Shown here piece after piece: positions 58,611-64,000 of a DNA stretch of 64,000 nucleotides (position 1 is its first letter; the number at the start of each line of letters is the position of its first letter). A program made the translations under genes and the position numbers. The DNA is from Formicarius rufipectus. Taxonomy: Eukaryota; Chordata; Aves; Passeriformes; Formicariidae. The notes under the pieces are model-generated. The model made no database searches. It was not told the DNA's origin and saw nothing but the letters and a program-made list of their open reading frames with translations. The stretch spans positions 31,195-95,194 of the forward strand of contig VXAU01001863.1 in NCBI GenBank assembly GCA_013399695.1, in the 5' to 3' direction.

Positions 58611-61600
58611 CTGCATGGAAAAAATACATGCAAACAAGGAAAAAAATAAATTAAAATCTGTACAGCATCTTCCTAAACAAAACAAAGCAAACAAACCAAA
58701 CCAAACCAAACAAACAACAAAAAAAAACAAACACCAAAAACAACAACAAAAAAACTAGTTTGGTTTTTGAAAAATTTAAAAATTGCTGAGTTTATAGAGC
58801 ATCTTCACTGTCTGTCCATGGTGGTTATTTTCCCTATCATGGAGGCAATGTTCTTACCAATATTGAAGGTGTCCCCAAACCATACTTGTGCTGATTTTCT
58901 GACAATAAGATTAATGTCAAGCATAATCTTGATGTGTTCCAGCTCTTTTTTGTTTTAAACAGATTTGTTCAAGACATTTCCCTTGTTATTGTCTTCAGAA
59001 AATGAAGCAGAAAATCCTAACATGCATTATACAGAATGTTTCTCCCAGTACTTTATGTACTTAATTCTTCCTGATGAAACCCTGAGAATACTGAACTTCA
59101 AGCTACAAATTCCTTTGTGTTGTGAGTGTGCTTTGTGATACCCAGGTTTCTTAGACACGTACAGAGCATCAGAGCTGTGTCATCCTCCACAAACTTGTTT
59201 GGACCTTCATTTTCTTGTGTTTTTGAATATTCTTGTTATTGGCTACCTCTAGGGTTCCAAGGAGTCTCTCTCTCTCTTTCTGGCATGCTACTCTTGTGCT
59301 AGGGACTGTGGATGTCTCCTCAATATTGAAGTCGCTTCAGATTTCACATAGGCTGTTCCACAGCTCCACTTCCCTGTGCCACCTGATGTAGTTCTGTGTT
59401 TCATTTCTACATGTAATGTATACCTCTTCTAATTTCTAAAATGAGATTTGTTTATTTATTTGCTTACTCTGCCTGAATTAACCCAAACTGTTAAACATAC
59501 CAAGTGTCTCAGTTACTGTTTGAAAAGAGCTTCCTTCTGTCTTCCATTAGTCTTTATCCCTAGTAATCAGAGACTGAAGTGCTACCGGTACTTCTGTAAT
59601 TTCTATTTTTTTCAGTTAGATCAATATTTTTTTTCCTCATACTTCTGGTGCTGTGTGATACACAAGAATAATATGTAAGCTCCAGGTCCTTGTAATAAAC
59701 ACGATTCTTTTTAATCTGAGACCATTTCTGCCTTTGAATTTGTGGAGTTTTTTAATGCTTCTGGAGCCCAGAAAAGCCACATGAAATCGGCCTCAAGTTT
59801 CATAGCAACGTTCAGAGCCATATATGTCTTGAGAGTCATAAGCTGAGGCATAGGGTTTTGAGAAGTGAAGCTTTCTATGGAAACTGTATAGGAAGTAGTA
59901 GGAATTCTTACTGCAAATAACCTAAAGCAAAGATGACTACATCCCTGACTGCAGAGTCTTCATTACGAAGTCATTTCACCAATTAATCCCACTGACAACG
60001 TTTTCTTCCATCAAGCTCTCAAGCTACATTATTCAGAGTGTCCAGCCTAGAGACATCTGTATTCATTAAGAAATTTCTGGAGAATGATTATGTAGAAGTA
60101 TTAAAGGACTGTGGCCCCTATTTCCCATTTGCACTGCCTAATACAAGATAGGCACTCTTGGTCAAGTCTGAGAAAAACATTCACAGGGCTTCCATTCACT
60201 CTCACTGCATCTGGTCCCTCTGCTGTCGCCCATGGCTGCTGCTGACAGAAGTTTATGGAAATGAGAGCAATGGACTCAGTAAATGGATACTAAAGAGATC
60301 TAGTCTGATTTAAGGAAGTGATTCTTGAATAAATTTATTTTCTCTCAATTTAAGTAGCTCACATTTAAAATGCTGCATATTAAGTGTATATTTAACACCA
60401 GCAAAACTCGCAATTTCTGAAGCAGGAAATGTAGTGGGCTTTCTCCAGATATAGACACAGCTAAATTAAGAGGCAGAGCAAATAATTAAATAGGAACTTA
60501 GGCAAGCCTTCTGTACTGTAAAATATGAACCCTACTTATTAATTATAAACACTTATTTTTTAGCTAAGAACAGTAACATAACTACAAATGACCACCGTTC
60601 AGCTGCATAAAGAAGGATCATAATATCCACATGCTCTGGGTTACACAAGGAAACTCAAGGTGCTTTGATGATTCAGCATTGACCAGAATATAAAATTCAA
60701 GTGCAATTGACTATTGAAAAATCTGTTATTGCTACTGTTCCATAACAACGTAACTAATGGTATTTTTTTCACCAGGATCACTAGTCCTGAATGGCATAGT
60801 ATGGCTAGGGTGTAAGACACATGGATACAAAAAGACCTCACCTTCAAAAGCCTGCAATACATTTACAAAGATGAAATAGGGATAGAGGCAGCTGGCAGAG
60901 TACATGACAGAATCAGTCAGCAAGGCAAGAAATGGAAGTTTTATTTAATTTTTTTTTTTTTACTCCCTGCAGACTTTGTATAGAAATTAAGCTTTATGTA
61001 GTATAAGAAGGAGTCCAATGGGAATGAGAAATATGAATTAAACCAGTGGTGTACTACTGAATGGGTAACTCAGGTGAAACTTTTTTTCCTGTGTGAAAAA
61101 TAAAAGGAAGCAGCATAGAACAGTTTTTTGGGAAGTAACTGGATTGAAGAGGTCAGCCCTTAAAGCAAAGAGACATCTAAGATGTTTTTGAATAAGGGGT
61201 GAAGGACGGAGGTCAGGGGAAATCCAAGTAAGATTCAACAAGGACCAAGAAAGAGGTGTTTCAACCTGCATTGCCTTCACTGGTTTCTCATAATGTCTTT
61301 GCGTTATTGTCATTGAAGAGCAACTAATTCTTGGACAACAGTGGGAGGGGAGACAACAGAAACATGTTAACAATGCAGCACTTGAAAACAGGCCTGGTAA
61401 GACCAGTGTGCTACTGTCTCAGTGCTGAGTGGAGTCTAAATTTAGGGATGCACATGAGTTACTGGGCATAGTGTCATGGGAATGCTGCACAGGAACTGGA
61501 AGAAGGTGCTCTAAGAGTTTCTTCTCGGTATTGCTCCAGATGGTTTATGTGCTTATGTTATGGAAAGACTGATTGGAAGGAATTGTCAGCTCATCCCATC

Positions 61601-64000
61601 TGCTCTGAGAAACTGAGGTAAGGAGGGTGGCAAAATACAGCCATGGATTACTTCTTTTGGAGAGGTATGCACATAGCAAACACTATCTAGTAGATACATG
61701 TTGGTTCACATAAGCTTTCTTAAGTTCAGATACTTATACAAGGCTTATCTGCATTTTCTCAAGCTCTGTTGTCAGGAAATCTCAGGAGAAAAGCTTTTGT
61801 GAAAGACTTTGCATATTGCCTGACTTTTTGAAATACTACAACAGCTTTTCTTATCTACTGTTTCTTGTCCTGGCAGAACTAAAGAGCAGCAGTGATCCAT
61901 GTATACTCACATACAAACCTGAACAAAACAAACATTGATTTAGTTTTTCCTGAGAATCCACAATTTGGACTGAGCACAGTAGCAATATTCCAGTTAAAAC
62001 TTCATTCTGTTTTATTTCAAGCAGCTGTGCACATCTTTAGCTGTCACCGGCACAATTTAAAAGACCATTCCAGAAAAACAAACAAACAAACAAAACCTCA
62101 ATATGTATTTTAAACATTTTATTTCCCCATTAATTTTGAAGTTATTCTTTATTTTACTTGTAAACTGAAATACTTTCACCACTAAACTCAATGAAAATTT
62201 TACTGTTGATTTCAGTGGGCTTTGGATATCCTTTTAAATATTAAAATAACTCGTTGTGTTTCAGTTTTTGCTGATACTTCTTTTCTCTTTGTGTGTTGTT
62301 TAGAATGGAGGCTGACAATGACTGGTCAGTTGCACTTTTGATTCTAAACAATTTAACACACACTAACAAACTAAGGCCCTCTAGGGTTGCAAACCTTTTG
62401 GAGCAATGGAAAAATAATGCAAGGAAATATTTCGGCTTAGTTTAGGATGTAATGAAAACTCATACTTTTAAGATAAAATCTAAATTTCAATTAAAAATTT
62501 ACCTCAGCTTCCTCTTGAAAAAAATCCCTTTATGTATCCTTGTTGGTCCAGGTATTTTCTCTAAGAGATATAATTCTTAGATTCAGCTGAACTATTGAAA
62601 GGCCAAGAAAGATCAAAGAAACTCAAATATTAATCTAAAGTTCTTGGAACTGCTTCTTTTAACAGACAAACACATATATGTGCATGCACACAAACACACA
62701 AACCCTCTCTAACTAGCAGGTAAGTGCTGAGGCCAAAATGAAGTGCTTTTTTTTGCAAATCTCTGTTTAAATGGCACCTTTTTTATTTTTTTTTTTCATC
62801 TGAGTAAGGAAATGCAATTTGTTCTCATACTGAGCAAGTGAAAGACAATGGGGCACACAGATAACTGGAGGTAGAACAGAAATCCTAGGTTATGTCTCCA
62901 TCTTCACTTTACTCTCCGAAGCTGTTTAACTGTTTTCAAATCCAAACTGAAACAGTATTTGGCACCTGTGAAGGTTTCTTATGGAGATATTTTTGAGGTC
63001 TGCAGAATCTATGTAATAGCAACATCGTGCTTAAAATTCCTATTGCTTTCATGTGACCTACATAAATGTTTCTCATTTCTTCCTGTAGTGATTATAGGCT
63101 TCTTTTTCATGGTTCTGTTGAATTTAGCACTAGAGGTGTTTGCTAATAGTATGAGACCATATGTTGTCCTCGCTAAACAACACACTGGGGAGTAAAGGCA
63201 TAAAAATACCAGTGCAAAGAAGACAGAGAATGCATACCAAGAGAAAACAGAGAGGGTAGGCCAACTTCCATGACAAGACAAGCAATAGGAACTCCACTGG
63301 AGAATGGCAAGTATGATAAAGAATTATATTTCAATTGACTTCTGGTACAATATTCTCTAGTGAGAGCCAGACCAACACAGCTAAGGTGGCAGGGTTAGCC
63401 TTCTCCATCGTTATGACTAATATTCCTACTAGGCAATATGAATCAACAGCACCCATTATGTTAACCAGTGCTGGGAAGGGGTTTTCTACCACTTTTTATG
63501 GGGCGTGCTTTTCTGCAACAATGTCTCAGATTTAATAACGGAATGATGACAATATGCAGGACCTCTTCTTCAAGAGTTTCCCTTTTCTTTACAAAGAGAA
63601 ATGGTATTTCTGCCTTTGAAAACCCGGAGAACTCCAATCAAGTATTTTCCATTTTCAGGTGCACCATATGCAAAAGATGATTGCTTTTCTGTAACATTTG
63701 AAAAGCACCTGAAAAAGTTAAAATAATCTTCAGAATTATTTGTGTTGATTTGGATAGATTTTAAAATACATAATCTGACATTGCAAATTGTATTATTATT
63801 AATGATGAGAGAACAAAATAATATGCCTAATCAAAATACACATATCTTCATAACTATTCGTCTACATTCTAGTAAGATTTTATTAATGTCTGTTTAACTT
63901 TTTGTATTTTATGCTAGAATAAAAGTAGTACTGAAGGGTCTCATGTCATTAAAGAAAATGTCAAGGGCTCCCTGAAACCATGAAAATTTAGAGGTTTATT
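58611..64000 (-). other. TRDN: TRDN intron, at least 5.4 kb, upstream in the transcript
   Basis: After the A/C tract at 58677 no repeat was recognised. Several short pairs of good splice sites (for example 59424-59435 and 60837-60846) were weighed, but none is convincing. The next upstream exon probably lies beyond the window. Confidence 0.55.
58677..58755 (+). repeat. A/C-rich tract, second copy
   Basis: AAACAAACC and AACAACAAAAA units beginning 67 bp upstream (in the transcript) of the exon at 58575. With the tract at 58484-58562 it brackets that exon. Confidence 0.9.

Larger units (their letters stand above)
1..64000 (-). other. TRDN: TRDN (triadin) gene body, internal part
   Basis: Fifteen tiny exons, all on the minus strand and all bounded by AG and GT, join into one open frame of 225 codons. 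The product is very rich in Lys, Glu, Ala and Pro with repeated KEK/KKE motifs and has no hydrophobic segment. Known of the family: triadin is a sarcoplasmic-reticulum membrane protein with a short cytosolic N-terminus, one membrane helix and a long charged luminal tail with KEKE motifs that binds calsequestrin and the ryanodine receptor; its gene is large and built of many mini-exons. Only luminal-tail exons are seen here; the start, membrane exon, promoter and last exon are outside the window. ASPH/junctin has a related charged tail but is more acidic, so triadin is preferred. The identity is an inference from architecture and composition. Confidence 0.78.

Noticed and set aside
59424..59435. 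12-nt phase-compatible micro-exon candidate with a good acceptor.
   Set aside because: Four codons carry too little information and the donor is only fair.
60837..60846. 10-nt segment with excellent acceptor and donor on the minus strand.
   Set aside because: Its length is not divisible by three, and the required phase reads into TGA.
62500..62557. Pair of good splice sites giving an 11-nt or 58-nt segment on the minus strand.
   Set aside because: Neither length keeps the phase, and the 58-nt form meets stops in two frames.

Overview
The window looks like bird nuclear DNA, almost entirely intronic, from the middle of one large gene on the minus strand. The avian signs are CR1 LINE fragments of several ages (some with the ATTCTATG-type 3' end), one LTR resembling avian ERVL LTRs, no recognisable mammalian SINE or L1 sequence, and sparse repeats overall. 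No bacterial or viral operon, rRNA, tRNA or CRISPR array was seen.

The gene is most likely TRDN (triadin), the sarcoplasmic-reticulum membrane protein that links calsequestrin to the ryanodine receptor. Fifteen very small minus-strand exons (24 to 63 nt) were found by joining consensus splice sites with a continuous reading frame. In transcript order their + strand positions run 58575-58610, 57328-57390, 56450-56512, 35609-35644, 32477-32533, 21368-21400, 21243-21275, 20011-20037, 13353-13400, 10700-10723, 7872-7922, 7320-7370, 2703-2753, 863-913, 238-288. Each exon has a length divisible by three and lies between phase-1 introns. Together they give 225 codons of Lys/Glu/Ala/Pro-rich, KEK-studded sequence without a stop. 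This matches the luminal tail of triadin. The first exons (cytosolic N-terminus, membrane segment) lie beyond 64000 and the C-terminal exons lie before position 1.

The 3'-most five exons (238-7922) form a family of exactly 51-nt units with recognisably related peptides, which points to tandem exon duplication. One of them (7320-7370) is easy to miss. Two 33-nt exons are separated by an intron of only 92 bp. One exon has a tandem NAGNAG acceptor and another holds an in-frame GCA repeat coding for four alanines.

Introns: 289-20010 has few repeats, apart from a CR1 3' end at 13.6 kb, a duplicated 50-bp unit at 4.0 and 5.6 kb and a possible minus-strand LTR piece at 5.3 kb. 21401-32476 holds a 0.56 kb CR1 and a CT/CA microsatellite. 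The 20.8 kb intron 35645-56449 holds most of the mobile elements: four CR1 pieces (two with remnants of ORF2), the ERVL-like LTR, a 230-bp A/C-only tract and an 8-base assembly gap inside poly-A. The exon at 58575 sits between two more A/C-rich tracts. Most of the longer open frames in the window are chance frames or mobile-element relics. The gene identity comes from recognising its architecture and composition, not from a database search.
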